Assembly (NCBI RefSeq): GCF_963259705.1
Contig: NC_081861.1
Location: forward strand, 69,607,623 to 69,671,622
Reading direction: 5' to 3'
Length of the DNA: 64,000 nt
Source: Myotis daubentonii
Lineage: Eukaryota; Chordata; Mammalia; Chiroptera; Vespertilionidae
Made by a program: the position numbers and the translations under genes. Below are positions 11,831 to 24,193 of the stretch, one piece after another (the first letter of the stretch is position 1; each line of letters starts with the position of its first letter). The notes beneath the pieces were generated by a model, which searched no databases, was not told where the DNA came from, and saw nothing but the letters and a program-made list of their open reading frames with translations.

Positions 11831-11870
11831 CTGAACGACTCAACATCTAGATATGTCAGTGAGATCAAAC

Positions 11871-12742
11871 ATGGGTAGACAAAGAAACCACCAAAGGAAA
11901 GAAAAGGAGGACTCGCCAGAAAAGCAGCTAAGTGAAACAGAGGAAAGCAGCATGACAGAAAAATAATTCAGATTAAGGGTTTTAGAATGCACAAACTGGA
12001 TGGAGCAAAAAATTAACAACTTATGCAAGAATAAAGAAGAAACGGATGAAAAAACTCAATAAACTATGTAAGAACCAAGAAGAAATGAAGAGTGATCTAC
12101 CTGCAATAAAAAACACCATTGAAAGTTTCAACAATAGACTAGGAGAAGCAGAGGACCGAATTAGTGAATTAGAAGACAGGGAATCAAAACACACCCAAAC
12201 TGAACTGCAATTGGAGAAAAAAAGTAAAAGACAGAAGGAGAGCCTAAGGGAGCAATGGGACAACATGAAACGAAGCAACATACGAATAATAGGGATGCCA
12301 GAACAACAGAAAGAGGAACAAGGGTTAGAAAACCTTTTTGAAGATATAATATCAGAAAACTTCCCTGAGGTGGGGAAGAAAAAAGGCACATAAGCACAGA
12401 CAGTCCCAAACAAGGTGAACCCGAAAAGACCCACACCAAGACACATCATAATTACCATGGAAAACATTCAGGACAAAGAGAGAATCTTAAAGGCTGCAAG
12501 GGAGACAGAAAGTTACATACAAGGGATCTCCCATTAGAATATCAAATGATTTCTCAACAGAAACACATCAAGCTAGAGGGGAATGGAAGGAGGTATACAA
12601 AGTGTTGCAAAGCAAAAGACTGAATCCAAGAATAATCTATCCAGCAAGACTATCAATCAAAATTGAAAGGGAAATAAGAAGCTTCACAGACAAAAAAAGG
12701 CTAAGGGAGTTTATCACCACAAAACCAGCAAACAAGAAATAG
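11871..12742 (+). pseudogene. L1 copy B ORF1 (RNA-binding protein), broken
   Basis: The start MGRQRNHQRKEK at 11871 matches the usual basic N terminus of ORF1p. The frame stops at TAA near 11969, then reopens from 12046 (115 codons) with the coiled coil (LGEAEDRISELEDRESK) and the start of the RRM (NIRIIGMPE). After about 12390 the C-terminal domain continues in other frames to a stop near 12742. The family protein is about 300-370 residues. This copy has at least one nonsense change and two frameshifts. Confidence 0.8.
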
Positions 12743-12807
12743 TACAGGGACTGGTGTAAAAAGAAGAAATAAAAAGCTCAGAAAGAAAACAGCCACAAAA
12801 AATAGAA

Positions 12808-15800
12808 ATGGCTACAAACAAGTACCTTTCAATAACAACTTTAAATGTAAATGGACTAAATGCTCCAACCAAAAGACATCGAGTGGCTGAATGGATAAAA
12901 AAACATGAACCATACATTTGCTGTCTACAAGAGACCCACCTCATTAGAAGGGACTCACATAGACTGAAAGTGAAGGGATGGAAAAATATCTTTCAGGCAA
13001 ATGGAAGTGAAAAGAAAGCCAGGGTAGAAATACTTATATCTGACAAAATAGACCTCAAAGTGAAGGCCAAAACAAGCGATAAGGAAGGCCACTTCATAAT
13101 ACTAAAGGGATCAATACAATAAGAGGATATAACTCTGACAAACATATATACACCCAATTCAGGAGCACCCAAATACATAAAAAAAACTCCTGGAAGATAT
13201 CAAGGGAGAGATCAACAAGAATACAATCATAGTTGGGGACTTTAATACACCACTGACATAACTGGATAAATGGTTTAGACAAAAAATATGCAAAGAAACA
13301 GCAATCCTAAATGACTCACTAGATCAGATGGACTTAATTGACATCTTCAGAACACATCACCCCAAAGCCACGGAATATACCTTCTTTTCAAGTGCTCATG
13401 GGACATATTCAAAAGTAGACCACATATTGGATCACAAACAAAGTCTCCCCAATTTCAAGAAGATTGAAATCATACCAAGCATCTTCTTAGACCACAAGGG
13501 CATAATATTAGAAATGAACTACAATAAAAACAACCCAAAATACTCAAACACTTGGAAGCTGAATAGCATGTTATTTAATATTGATTGGGTTACCAATGAG
13601 ATCAAAGAAGATATTAAAAACATCCTGGAAACTAATGACAATGAAAACACAACAATCCAAAACCTATGGGACACAATGAAAGCAGTCCTGAGATGGAAGT
13701 GTATAGCGCTACAGGCCTACCTCAAAAAATAAGAAAAAATGGTAGTAAATCATCTAACTCTACATCTCAAAGAATTAGAAAGAGAGCAACAAGAAAAGCC
13801 CAGAGTGAGCAGAAGGAAGGAGATAATAAATATTAGAGCAGAAATGAATGACATAGAGACCAAAAAAACAATACAGAAAATCAATGAAACCAAAAGCTGG
13901 TTCTTTGAAAGGATAAATAAGATTGACAAACCTCTAGCCAGGCTCACCAAGAAGCAAAGAGAGAGGAGCCAAATAAACAAAATCAGAAATGATAGAGGCG
14001 AAATAACAACAGACCCCACAGAAATACAAATGATTGTTAAAAAATACTATGGACAACTCTACTCCAACAAACTAGACACCCCGGAGGAAATGGACATATT
14101 CCTAGAAAAATACAACCTTCCAAAACTCAATCAGGAAGAATCTAAATATCTCAATTGGCCAATAACTATGGAAGAAATTGAAGCAGTCATCAAAAAGCTT
14201 CCAGCAAACAAAAGCCCAGGACCAGACAGCTTCACAGGGGACTTTTACCAAACATTCACGGAAGAAATAAAACCTATCCTCCTCAGACTACTACAGAAAA
14301 TACACGAGGAAGGAACACTTCCAAGCTCATTCTATGAAGCCAGCATCACCCTAATACCACCAGGTAAGGCAGACCAATATCCCTCATGAACATAGATGCT
14401 AAAATCCTCAACAAAATCTTAGCAAATCGGATCCAGCAGTACATCAGAAAGATCATACACCATGACCAAGTAGGATTTATCCCAGGGATGCAAGGGTGGT
14501 ACAATATCTGCAAATCAATAAACATGATACATCACATAAGCAAATTGAAAGAAAAAAAACCACATAGTCATATCAATTGATGCAGAAAAAGCATTTGACA
14601 AAATCCAACACCCATTTTTGATAAAAACTCTCAGCACAGTTGGAATAGAAGGATCATACCTCACATAATAAAAGCCATATATGACAAACCCACAGCAACA
14701 TCATACTCAATGGACAAAACCTAACACCATTTACCCTAAGAACAGGAACAAGACAGGGATGCCCACTCTCACCACTCCTGTTCCATATACTACTGGAAGT
14801 TTTAGCCATTGCAATTAGACAAGAGAAAGAAATAAAAGGCAGCCAAATTGGAAATGAAGAAGTAAAACTGTCCTTATTAGCAGATGACATGATATTGTAC
14901 ATAAAATCCCTAAAGGCTCCATCAAAAAACTATTAGACTTAATAAATGAATTTGTCAATATAGCAGAATACAAAATTAATGCCAAGAAATCTGTGGCATT
15001 TCTATACACCAATAGTGAACTTACAGAAAGAGAGACTAAAAAAACAATCCCATTTACCATCACACCAAAAAAATTTAGTTACCTAGGAATAAACTTAACT
15101 AAAGAGGTAAAAGACCTCTACTCAGAAAACTACAGGACGTTGAAAAAAGATATAGAGGAAGACATAAACAGATGGAAGAACATACCGTGTTCATGGATTG
15201 GTAGAATCAACATCATTAAAATGTCCATACTACCCAAAGCAATCTATAAATTCAACGCACTTCCCATTAAAATACCAACGTCATATTTCACAGACATATA
15301 ACGAACTCTCCAAAAATTCATCTGAAATTAAAAAAAAAAACCCGAATAGCTGCACTGATCCTGGGAAAGAACAAAGTAGGTGGGATCTCAATTCCAGATA
15401 TCAAGCTGTATTACAAAGCCACAGTTCTCAAAACTGCCTGGTACTGGCACAAGAACAGACATATAGATCAATGGCATAGAATAGAGAGCCCAGAAATCGG
15501 CCCGAACCAATATGCTCAATTAATATTTGACAAAGGAGGCAAGAACATACAATGGAGTCAAGATAGTATCTTCAATGAATGCTGTTGGGAGAATTGGACA
15601 GATACATGCAAAAAAAATGAAACTAGAAAACCAACTTACACCATACCCAAAAATAAACTCAAAATGGATAAAGGACTTAACGATAAGATGGGAAACCATG
15701 AAAATACTAGAAGAATCCAAAGGCAACAAAATCTCAGACAGATGCCGAAGCAATTTATTCACTGATACAGCTCCTAGGTCATTGGACACTAAAGAGAAAA

Positions 15801-16599
15801 TAAACAAATGGGACTACATCAAAATAAAAAGCTCTGCACAGCACAAGAAATGATCAACAAACAACAAGAAAGCCCACTGCATGGGAGAACATATTTGCCA
15901 ATGTTATCACCGATAAGGGTTTAATCTCCAACATTTATAGGGAACTCATACAACTTTAAAAAAAGAAGATAAACAATCCAATAAAAAAATGTGCAAAAGA
16001 CCTAAATAGATACCTTTCAAAAGAGGGCATTCAGAAAGTGAAGAGACATATGAAAACTTTCTCAAAGTCACTAATCATCCAAGAGATGCAAATCAAAACA
16101 ACAATGAGGTACCATCTCACACCTGTCAGAATGGCTATCATCAACAAATCCACAAATGAGTGGATGAGGATGTGGAGAAGAAGGAACACTCGTGCACTGC
16201 TGGTGGGAATGCAGACTGGTGCAGCCACTATGGAAGACAGCATGGAGTTTCTTCAAAAACTACAAATGGAACTCCCACTTGACCCCGTGATCCCACTTCT
16301 AGGAATATATCCCAAGAAACCAGAAACACCAATCAGAAAGGATATATGCATCCCTATGTTCCTAGCAGCACTATTCACCATAGCTAAGATCTGGAAACAG
16401 CCTAAGTGCCCATCAGCAGATGAATGGGTGGATTAGAAAACTGTGGTACATCTACACGATGGAATACTATGCTGCTGTAAAAAAGAAGGAATTCTTTCCA
16501 TTTGCAATGGCATGCATGGAACTGGAGAGCATTATGCTAAGTGAAATAAGCCAGTCAATGAAGGAAAAATACCACATGATCTCCCTCATTTATGGATAA
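12808..16599 (+). pseudogene. L1 copy B ORF2 (endonuclease-reverse transcriptase), broken
   Basis: ORF2p nicks DNA and copies L1 RNA at the target. The N terminus at 12808 (MATNKYLSITTLNVNGLNAP) carries the endonuclease with its conserved Asn and the QETHL glutamate. GDFNTPL (about 13238) and LDHKG (about 13488) cover later active-site positions. The reverse transcriptase begins near 14100, and its catalytic motif at about 14877 reads LADDMILY, with Leu in place of the usual Phe before ADD. The C-terminal region ends at ISLIYG and TAA at 16597. The expected product is about 1,260 residues. The region is split into at least seven open pieces by frameshifts and stops (for example at 13122, 13732, 14389 and 15301). 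Confidence 0.85.
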
Positions 16600-16906
16600 T
16601 AAAGACCAATATAAACTTATGAACAAAAACATATATAGCGGCAGAGCTGCCTCAAACAGACTGTGAAACTACAGCGGGAAGGACAGGAGGGTTGGGGAAC
16701 AGAAGTTGTGGGGGTGTGAGAGATCAACCGAAAGACTAGTATGCATGTATATAAGCATAACCAATGGACATAAGACACTGGGGGGTTGTGGAGGCCAGGG
16801 GATTATCAAGGGTGGGGGAAAACAAGGAGACATATGTAATACTATTTGTAATACATTAAGCAATAAATAAAAAAATTTTAAAAAGATGCAATTTAACCAA
16901 ATTAAA
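16600..16906 (+). mobile_element. L1 copy B 3'UTR and tail
   Basis: G-rich 3'UTR (GGGGGGTTGTGGAGG block near 16780), then CAATAAATAAAAAAATTTT and an irregular A-rich tail before the target duplication. Confidence 0.85.
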
Positions 16907-16923
16907 AAAAAATGGGCAATGGA

Positions 16924-17775
16924 CCTAAATACTTTCTGAAATAAGACAGAAGGAAGGCTGAGAGACATATGAAAACATTATCAAAGTCACTAATTATCCT
17001 AGAGATGCAAATCAAAATGACAATGTGGTACCATCTCACACCTGTCAGAATGGCTATCATTAACAAATCAACAAATGACAAGAGCCGGCTAGGATGCAGA
17101 GTAAAAGGAAACCTCATTCACTGCTGGTGGGAATGCAGACTGGTGAAGCCAATGTGGAGAACAGTATGGAGTTTCCTCAAAAAACTAAAAATGGAACTCC
17201 CATTTAACCCAGTGATCCCACTCCTAGGAATATATCCCACAGACCTAGAAACATCAATCAGAAAGGATACATGCACCCCTATGTTCATAGTGGCACAATT
17301 CACCATACCTAAGATTTGGAGACAGCCTAAGTGCCCATCAGCAGATGAGTGGATTAAAAAACTGTGGTACACAATGGAATTTTACACTGTGGTAAAAAAG
17401 GACTTCTTACCACTTGCAACACCATGGATGGAACTGGAGAGCATTATGCTAAGTGAAATAAGCCAGTCTGAGAAAGATAAATATCATCTGATCTCACTAA
17501 TTTATGGAATATAATGAACAACATAAACTGATGAACAAAAACAGATCCAGAGACAGAGAAGCTTCGATCAGACTGTCAAACCTCAGAGGGAAGGTAGGGG
17601 AGGGTGTGGGTAAAGTGGGAGAAATCAACCAAAGGACTTGTTTGCATGCCTATAAGCCTAACCAATGAATACAGACACCAGACGGATGAGGGCATGAGTG
17701 GGGGTGGGGGCTGGGGGAGGAATGGGCAGATGAGGACACATATGTAATACCTTAATCAATAAATAAATTAAAAAA
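16924..17775 (+). mobile_element. L1 copy A, 3' part (ORF2 end and 3'UTR)
   Basis: Continues L1 copy A after the nested copy B. The open frame 16969-17514 (181 codons) holds the ORF2 C-terminal region, with CWWECRLV (the cysteine-rich motif), LGIYP and EMQIKMTMW. It ends at LISLIYGI. The 3'UTR contains CAATAAATAAATT near 17756. Part of the upstream frame is lost in the deletion at 9203. Confidence 0.85.
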
Positions 17776-17976
17776 ATAAATGAATAGAAAAGTTAAAAAA
17801 TAAATAAATGAATACTTAAAGAAAATGGAAAAGTGGTTATTGTACAACAAAAATATTTTAATATATAGAGAAAGCAAGTTTATCTCACTCAATTATATTT
17901 TCCAAATCCAGTTTCACTGATAGTTATAGCTTTAAGGTTAAGGCATGTTAAAGGGTCACCAAGGATAAAAAGGGAA
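17776..17976. other. No recognised feature
   Basis: AT-rich spacer. The first 50 bases are A-rich and may be the extended L1 tail. Confidence 0.5.
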
Positions 17977-19192
17977 TGTACAGTAATAAAAGACAAACAT
18001 GCAAATTGACCACACCTTTGCTATGCCTTAAGCCATGCCCACCAGCCAATCAGAGCAACTATATTCAAATTAACCCAACCAAGATGGCCACTGACAGCCA
18101 CTGAGCTGTAGCAAACAGGAGGCTTGGTTGCCCCAATGATGGAGGAAGCCAAGCTCTCTGCCTGCCGTGGCCAGCTCTGAGCTCCACTCAAAGCAACAAA
18201 GTTTCAATTATAGAAGGTAAGTAAACCCCAGATACCTGCTTTCAGCGGGCAGTGGCCACAGAGCTGGAGCGAGGAGGAGGCTTGGTTGCCCCTGGTGATG
18301 GAGGAAGCCAAGCTTCCCTCCCATCTGCCATGGCCAGCTCTTAGGTCCTCTCAAGGGTACAAAGTTTCAATTATTGAAAGTAAATAAATCCCAGAATAAA
18401 AAAGAAAAAAAGGAGAGGCTGGTAGCTTCAGTCGCTGGGAGGGCTTGGCCAGCCTGAAAACAGCTTTAGCCCCTCACCCAGGCTGGCCAAACCTCCATGG
18501 GGTGAGGGTCCCCACTGGGGGGGGGGTGCTTGACCAGCCTGCAAATAGCCATAAGCCCCTCACCCAGGCTGGCCAGGCATCCCAGTGGGGACCCCCACCC
18601 TGAAGGGGGTGTGACCAGCTGCAAACACCCATCAGCCCCTCACCCAGGCTAGCCAGGTACCCCAGCAGGACCCCCACCCTGACCTGGGACATGCTTCAGG
18701 GCAAACCAGCCAGCACCCACCCATGCATCAGGCCTGTATCCTATATAATAAAAGGGTAATATGCAAACTGACCCTAACAGCAGAATGACTGGGAATGACT
18801 GGTCACTATGACACACACTGACCACCAGGGGGCAGACACTCAATGCAGGAGCTACCCCCTGGTGGTCAGTGCGCTCTCACAGGGGGAGCTCTGCTCAGCC
18901 ACAAGCCAGGCTGACGGCTGCCAGCACAGCAGTGGTGGTGGGAGCCTCTCCCGTCTCCTCAGCAGCGCTAAGGATGTCCAACTGCAGCTTAGGTCTGCTC
19001 CCTGCTGGTAAGTGGACATCCCCCAAGGGCTGCCAGAGGGATATATGACTGCCAGCTTGTGCCCGATCCCCCAGGGAGTGGGCCTAAGCCAGCAGGTGGA
19101 CATTCTCCAAGGGGTCCCAGACTGCAAGAGGGCTTTGGCCGGGCTGAGGGACCCCCCTGGAGTGCACAAATTTTTGTGCACCAGGCCTCTGG
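17977..19192 (+). mobile_element. Two-part Helitron (HelA + HelB), HeliBat type
   Basis: Part HelA (about 17977-18738) starts GTAATAAAAGACAAACATGC and holds three GC-rich units of 80-86 bases (18469, 18555 and 18635). Part HelB (18739-19192) starts exactly with TCCTATATAATAAAAGGG and ends with the hairpin GTGCACAAATTTTTGTGCAC, then CAGGCCTCTGG, a mutated CTAG end. There is no target duplication, as is normal for Helitrons. No Rep/helicase gene is present, so it is non-autonomous. The same two parts in the same order lie antisense at 57922-59060. Confidence 0.85.
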
Positions 19193-19653
19193 TTATAGAT
19201 AATAGTTTTGTGCTAAGTTAAGATTTCAGCTCCATTCTTAAATGAAATCATATTAATTTCAAAACCGTTAGCTCATCATCTCCCTGCAATAATAAGTAAT
19301 AGCTTTTTCACTCTGAAATGATAGAATTAAAGCATTGTCACTGCACTGTGGGCAGAAAAAAATTGCCTGGAGTTGGGTGCCATAGGCACATTATTGCATG
19401 CTATGTTTAAGTTAATAGAGATGCATTTTAAGTTTTTATCCAATAAGAAATTTCTAGAGTAATTAGTGTTTTAGGCACATGCACATTAGCATATTTTACT
19501 TTTTGAATGATACTTTCCCCAAGTTCCAAATGTTATCTGTAGTGGAAGGTAATGCAAGTAAGGGCTTATAACAAATTGAATATGTTGTCTTATCCTGGTA
19601 TTTCTAACTTAGCTTAAACTAAATGTCTTATTCAGCAATGACTACACAGGAAA
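19193..19653. other. No recognised gene or repeat
   Basis: AT-rich sequence with no coding signal; possibly unique host DNA. Confidence 0.5.
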
Positions 19654-19937
19654 TCTTATAACATCCTTCCAATGACCATTGGACCATTCAACTGTTCAAC
19701 CATTCGGCTGGTGGCTATGATGCGCACTGACCACCAGGGGGCTGATGCTCAACACACAGGCATGGAAACATGGAACAGACTGATGAATCTCAGAGGGAAA
19801 GGGGAGGGCGGGAAGAGATTAACCAAACGTCTTATATGCATACTAGAGGCCCAGTGCACAGATTCATACACTGGTGGGGTCCCTTGCCCTGGTCTGAGGA
19901 TGTCCCTCATGCACAAATCCATGCACTGGGCCTCTAG
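19654..19937 (+). mobile_element. Short Helitron with inverted 3' ends and an L1 3'UTR piece
   Basis: The head TCTTATAACATCC, then the Helitron block GCGCACTGACCACCAGGGGG, is followed by a piece of L1 3'UTR (CATGGAACAGACTG..AATCTCAGAGGGAA, about 19765-19840). Then come two Helitron 3' ends facing each other: TACTAGAGGCCCAGTGCA (19841-19858) and its exact inverse at 19922-19939. The last CTAG is 19934-19937. Confidence 0.7.
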
Positions 19938-19939
19938 TA

Positions 19940-20214
19940 TATATATACTAATATATATCATAAATACTAATATATATCATAAATCTATCAATATCTATTA
20001 TAGATAGATATATTAATATATTAATATCTACATCATGTTATTTCAATTTCTTTAAATTACTCATTTTCTCCAGTATTCTTTTTAAAACTACCTATTGGTA
20101 AATTGTTCTTGCCCACATTCCACCCACTTACATCTATATTAATTTGTGTAAATATGCTTATGATTTTCTTTGATAGCTATTTTGGACAATTAGTAGTACA
20201 CATACAGCTCAGAT
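19940..20214. other. AT-rich sequence, nothing recognised
   Basis: It contains short repeats of ATATATC/TATTAATAT near 19940-20035 and otherwise no recognisable feature. Confidence 0.5.
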
Positions 20215-20692
20215 CATGAGGATGGTTATACAGAGAATAGAAAAAACTATTTGTATACGATAAGTCTGATAAAAGACTTGTGTCTACCTCCAATGAAGAA
20301 CTCTTACAACTCAATAAAAAAACAAAATCCATAATTATAAACAGGCAAAAACATGAATAAACATGTCTCCAAAATAGGTATAAAATGACCAATAAGCACA
20401 GACAAAGATATTCCACACCATTAGTCATCTGGGAAATTAAAAACAAAATGAATATGAGATGTTACTTCACACTCATGAAAAGGACTATAATAAAAAAACA
20501 CAGATAAAATGAAGTTTTAGTGAGGATGTGGAGAACTGGCAAACCTCCCAAATTGCTTATGGAATTGTAAACTGTTCTAGCTACTTGTTGTAAAACACTT
20601 TGACAGTTCTTAACAATATTATATGTAAAATTTCCATATGACTAGGTTATTTAGCATATTCTAGGTATATATCTAAGAGTAATTAAATCTTG
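20215..20692 (+). mobile_element. Ancient L1 ORF2 C-terminal fragment
   Basis: Old L1 3' coding landmarks are visible, such as CACACTCATGAAAAGGACTAT and GAGGATGTGGAGAACTGGCA. The copy is strongly diverged and has no open frame of note. Confidence 0.6.
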
Positions 20693-20954
20693 GACTGGAT
20701 AGTTCCACAGTTGAATTTTACGAGAAATTCAAAGAATTAACACCTATCCTTTTCAAACTATTCCCAAAAAATTCAAGAAAAGGGAAGACTTCCAAGCTCA
20801 TTTAATGAGGTCAGCGTTATACTAATTCCAAAACCAGATCCAAACACTACAAAAAAGAAATTTATAGGCCAGTATTCCTAATGAATATAGATGCTAAAAT
20901 CCTCAAAAATATATTAGCAAACAAGATAGATCAATACATTAAAACGATCAGGCA

Positions 20955-21151
20955 CATAGCTCTGCTGTCTGTGGGGGGTTAGTGAGGGGGATGAAAGGAT
21001 TGAGCAAAAAAGAAAAAGAGAGAGAGACCTCATGAACATGGACAACAGTGAGGTGATTGTGGAGGGGGTGGTGGTGGGGTAGGAAGAAGAGGCCATAGAG
21101 GGGATAAATGGTGATAAAAAATTAAATTAATTTAAATTTGAAAAACACACA
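20955..21151 (+). mobile_element. L1 3'UTR stub inserted in the old L1
   Basis: ATGAACATGGACAACAGTGA and GTGATTGTGGAGGGGG match the 3'UTR of the same L1 class (see 23850-23920). It sits between ORF2 sequences that otherwise join (GATCAGGCACA and CATCATACACCATG). It is most simply a 5'-truncated L1 insertion of about 190 bases. Confidence 0.6.
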
Positions 21152-22116
21152 CACATCATACACCATGATCAATTGGGCTTTACTCTTGGGATGCAAGTTT
21201 GCTACAATATCCATATATCAATAAACATGATATACCATATAAACAAAATGAAAGATTAAAAACCACATGATCATATCAATAGATGCAGAAAATGCATTTG
21301 ATAATGTCAAGCACCCATTTATGGTAATAACTCATAGCAAAGTGGGAATACACTGAATATACCTCAACATAATAAAGGCTACATATGACAAACCTACAGC
21401 CAACATCATACTCAATGGGGAAAATCTAGAAGCATATCCCTCATGATTGGGAACAAGACAGGAATGTCCCCTTTCACCACTCTTATTCAACATAGTACTG
21501 GAAGACCTAGCCACAGCAATTAGACAAGAAAAAAAAATGCCATCCAGATAGGAAAGGGAAATGTAAAACTGTAATTACTTACAGATGACATGATACTGCA
21601 TATAGAGAAGCCTACCAGAATTGATAAATGAAATCATTGAAATAGCAGGATACAAAATAAATATCCAGAAATCAGTTGCATTTTTATATACCATTAATGA
21701 CCTATCAGAAAGGGAAACTAAAAAAAAAAAAAAATTCCATTCACAATGGCTTCAAAAAGCATAAAATACCTAAGAGTAAATTTAACCAAGGAGATAAACG
21801 ACATCTGCTCAGAAAACTATAGTATACTGCAGAAAAAAAAAATAATGGAAGAAGATACAAATAAGTGTTCATGGATTGGAAGAATAAACATCATTGAAAT
21901 ATCCATGCAACCAAAGCAATCTATAGATTCAACACAATTCCTATCAAGACACCAATGGCATATTTCACAGAACTAGAACAAATATTCAAAATGTATATGG
22001 AATCAAAAATGATCCCAAATAGCAATAGTAATCTTGAGACAGAAGAACAAAGTTGTAGGAATCATGCTACCTGATATCAAACTATACTACAAAGCCATAG
22101 TAATCAAAATAGCAGG

Positions 22117-22315
22117 GCTTGGCCAGTGTGGCTCAGTAGTTGAGGGTCAACCTATGAACCAGGAAGTCACAGTTCAATTCCTGGGCAGGTAGTGGGCTCA
22201 ATCCCCAGCAGGAGAGTGGGGGTCAGGAGGCAGCCGATCAATGATTCTCATCATTGATGTTTCTAACTCTGTCTCCCTCGACCTTCTACTCTGAAATGAA
22301 TAAAAATATTTAAAA
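22117..22315 (+). mobile_element. Ves SINE (diverged)
   Basis: Head GGCTTGGCCAGTGTGGCTCA, then the GGAGGCAGCCGATCAATGAT block and a GAATAAAAATATTT tail. A piece of the middle region is missing relative to the copy at 23173. It lies in the old L1. Confidence 0.85.
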
Positions 22316-23172
22316 AAACATGGTACTGGCATAAAAACAGACATATAAATCATTGTAAAAGAATAGAGAACCCAAAAATAAACCCGCACCTTTATAGTCA
22401 ATTAATATTTGACAAAAGAGGCAAAAACATACAATGGGCTAAAGATAGTCTATTCAATAAATTGTGTTGGGAATCTTGGACAGATATGTGGAAAAAATAA
22501 AACTAGAACATCTTCTTACACTATACACAAAAATAAATTCAAAATGAATAAAATATTTAAATGTTAGACTAGAAACCATAAAAATCCTAAAGGAAAACAT
22601 AAGTATTAAAATCTCAAACATTTTTCATAGTAACATTTTTTTTCTGATATTTCTCCTCTAACAAGGGAAACAAAATTAAAAAATAAAGAAATAGGACTAC
22701 ATCATACTAAAAAGTCTTTGCATAGCAAATGAAACCTTAATAAATAAAAAGACAAACCACTAAATAGGAGAACATAGTCACTGATACATCTGATAAGGTC
22801 ATAGTATCCAAAATTTATTAAGAACTTATAAAACTCAACACCAGAAACAAACAATCAATCCAATTAAAAAATGGGCAAAAGACCTGAATAGATACTTCTC
22901 CAAAGTGGATATACAGAAGGAAAAGAGACATATGAAAAAATGCTCAGTCACTCATAACCTGAGAGATGCAAATTTAAAGGAAAATGAGGTCATAAGACAG
23001 TTCAATTCTCACACCTGTCAGAATGGATATCATCTACAAATCAGCAAATGATGTGTTGGTGAGGATGTGGAGAATAGGAAACCCTAGTACACTGCTGGTG
23101 GGAATACAGACTGGTGCAGCCACTGTGGAAAGCAGTATCGTGTTTTCTCAAATAATTAAGAATTGAACTGCC

Positions 23173-23393
23173 GCCCTGGAGGGTTTGGCTCACTGGATAG
23201 ACCGTTGGCCTGCAGACTGAAGAGCCCCAGGTTCGATTCCCGTCAAGGCACATGCCTGGGTTGCGGACTCGGTCCCCAGTAGGGGGCATGCAGGAGGCAG
23301 CCCATCAATGATTCTCTCACATCATTGATGTTTCTATCTCTCTCTTCCTCTCCCTTCCTCTCTGAAATCAACAAAAAATATTTTTTTTTAAAA
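23173..23393 (+). mobile_element. Ves SINE
   Basis: Complete copy with tRNA-like boxes (TGGCTCACTGGATAG and GGTTCGATTCC) and an A-rich tail. The 15-base target duplication AAGAATTGAACTGCC is at 23158-23172 and 23394-23408, within the old L1. Confidence 0.95.
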
Positions 23394-24059
23394 AAGAATT
23401 GAACTGCCTTATTATCTAGCAATACCACTTGTGGGAATTTATCTGAAGAAATCAGAAACACTAATTTGAAAGAATATATGCAGCCCTTTGTTCAATTGCA
23501 GCATTATTTACAGTAGCTAATATTTGGAAGCAGCCCAAGTGCCCATCAGTAGTGTGAATAGAAAAGTTGTGGTACATTTACACAATGGAATGCTACTCAA
23601 CTGTAAAAATGAATGAAATCTTACCATTTGCAACAGCATGGATGTACTTGGACAGCATTATGCTAAGTGAAATAAGCCAGTCAAAGATGACAAGTAACAT
23701 ATGATTTCACTCATATGTGAAATCTAATGAACAAAATGAACTAATAAGCAAAATAGTGACAGACTCCTAGATAGCCAGCAGGGTGACAGCTGTCAGAGGT
23801 GGTAGGGATTGTGTATGGGGAGGGTGAGGAAGGGTTGAGCAAAAAAGAAAAAATTCATGGACACAGACAACAGTATGGTGATTGCCAGAGGGAGGGAGGA
23901 GTGTATAGGGGAGATAAATGGTAATGAACAGAAACTTGACTTGGAGTGGTGACCACATGGTACTGTGTACATTTGATGTGTTGTACAATTGTGCACCTGA
24001 AACCTGTTGACCAGTGTCATCCCAATAAGTTCAATAAAAAGGAAAAAAAAAAACACCAT

Positions 24060-24193
24060 GTCAACCCTAAATGCTATACATGAAGTTTTACATCAGTACT
24101 ACACATAATATGAAGAAGTGGAAAGAACTCAAATGTTCATCAGTTGATGATTGGATGAGTAAAATGAAGTAAAGCTGTAGAATGGAATACTAA
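24060..24193 (+). mobile_element. Ancient L1 3' fragment, left of Helitron
   Basis: It contains TCATCAGTTGATGATTGGAT and GTAGAATGGAATACTA, old ORF2 C-terminal landmarks. It continues at 25395 after the Helitron. Confidence 0.55.

Larger units (their letters stand above)
9958..16906 (+). mobile_element. L1 copy B, near full length, nested in L1 copy A
   Basis: A complete L1 layout runs from the head GAGAAACAAGATGGAGG through the 5'UTR (9958-11870), ORF1 (11871-12742), a 65-base gap, ORF2 (12808-16599), the 3'UTR and an A-rich tail. A 17-base target duplication (AAAAAATGGCCAATGGA at 9941-9957 and the same with one change at 16907-16923) shows it jumped into L1 copy A. Length is about 6.95 kb. 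Both ORFs carry several frameshifts and stops, so it cannot move by itself now. Confidence 0.9.
20693..24055 (+). mobile_element. Old L1, reverse transcriptase to 3' end, heavily mutated
   Basis: ORF2 sequence from the reverse transcriptase onward. The region around 21587 gives LTDDM in place of FADD. Further along are CACTGTGGAAAGCAGTATCG and the ORF2 end ISHSYVKS-like region near 23700, then a 3'UTR ending in CAATAAAAAGG and an A tail at about 24045. It is interrupted by an L1 3'UTR piece (20955-21151) and two Ves SINEs. The longest open frame is 76 codons (21746-21976), so it is long dead. Confidence 0.75.
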
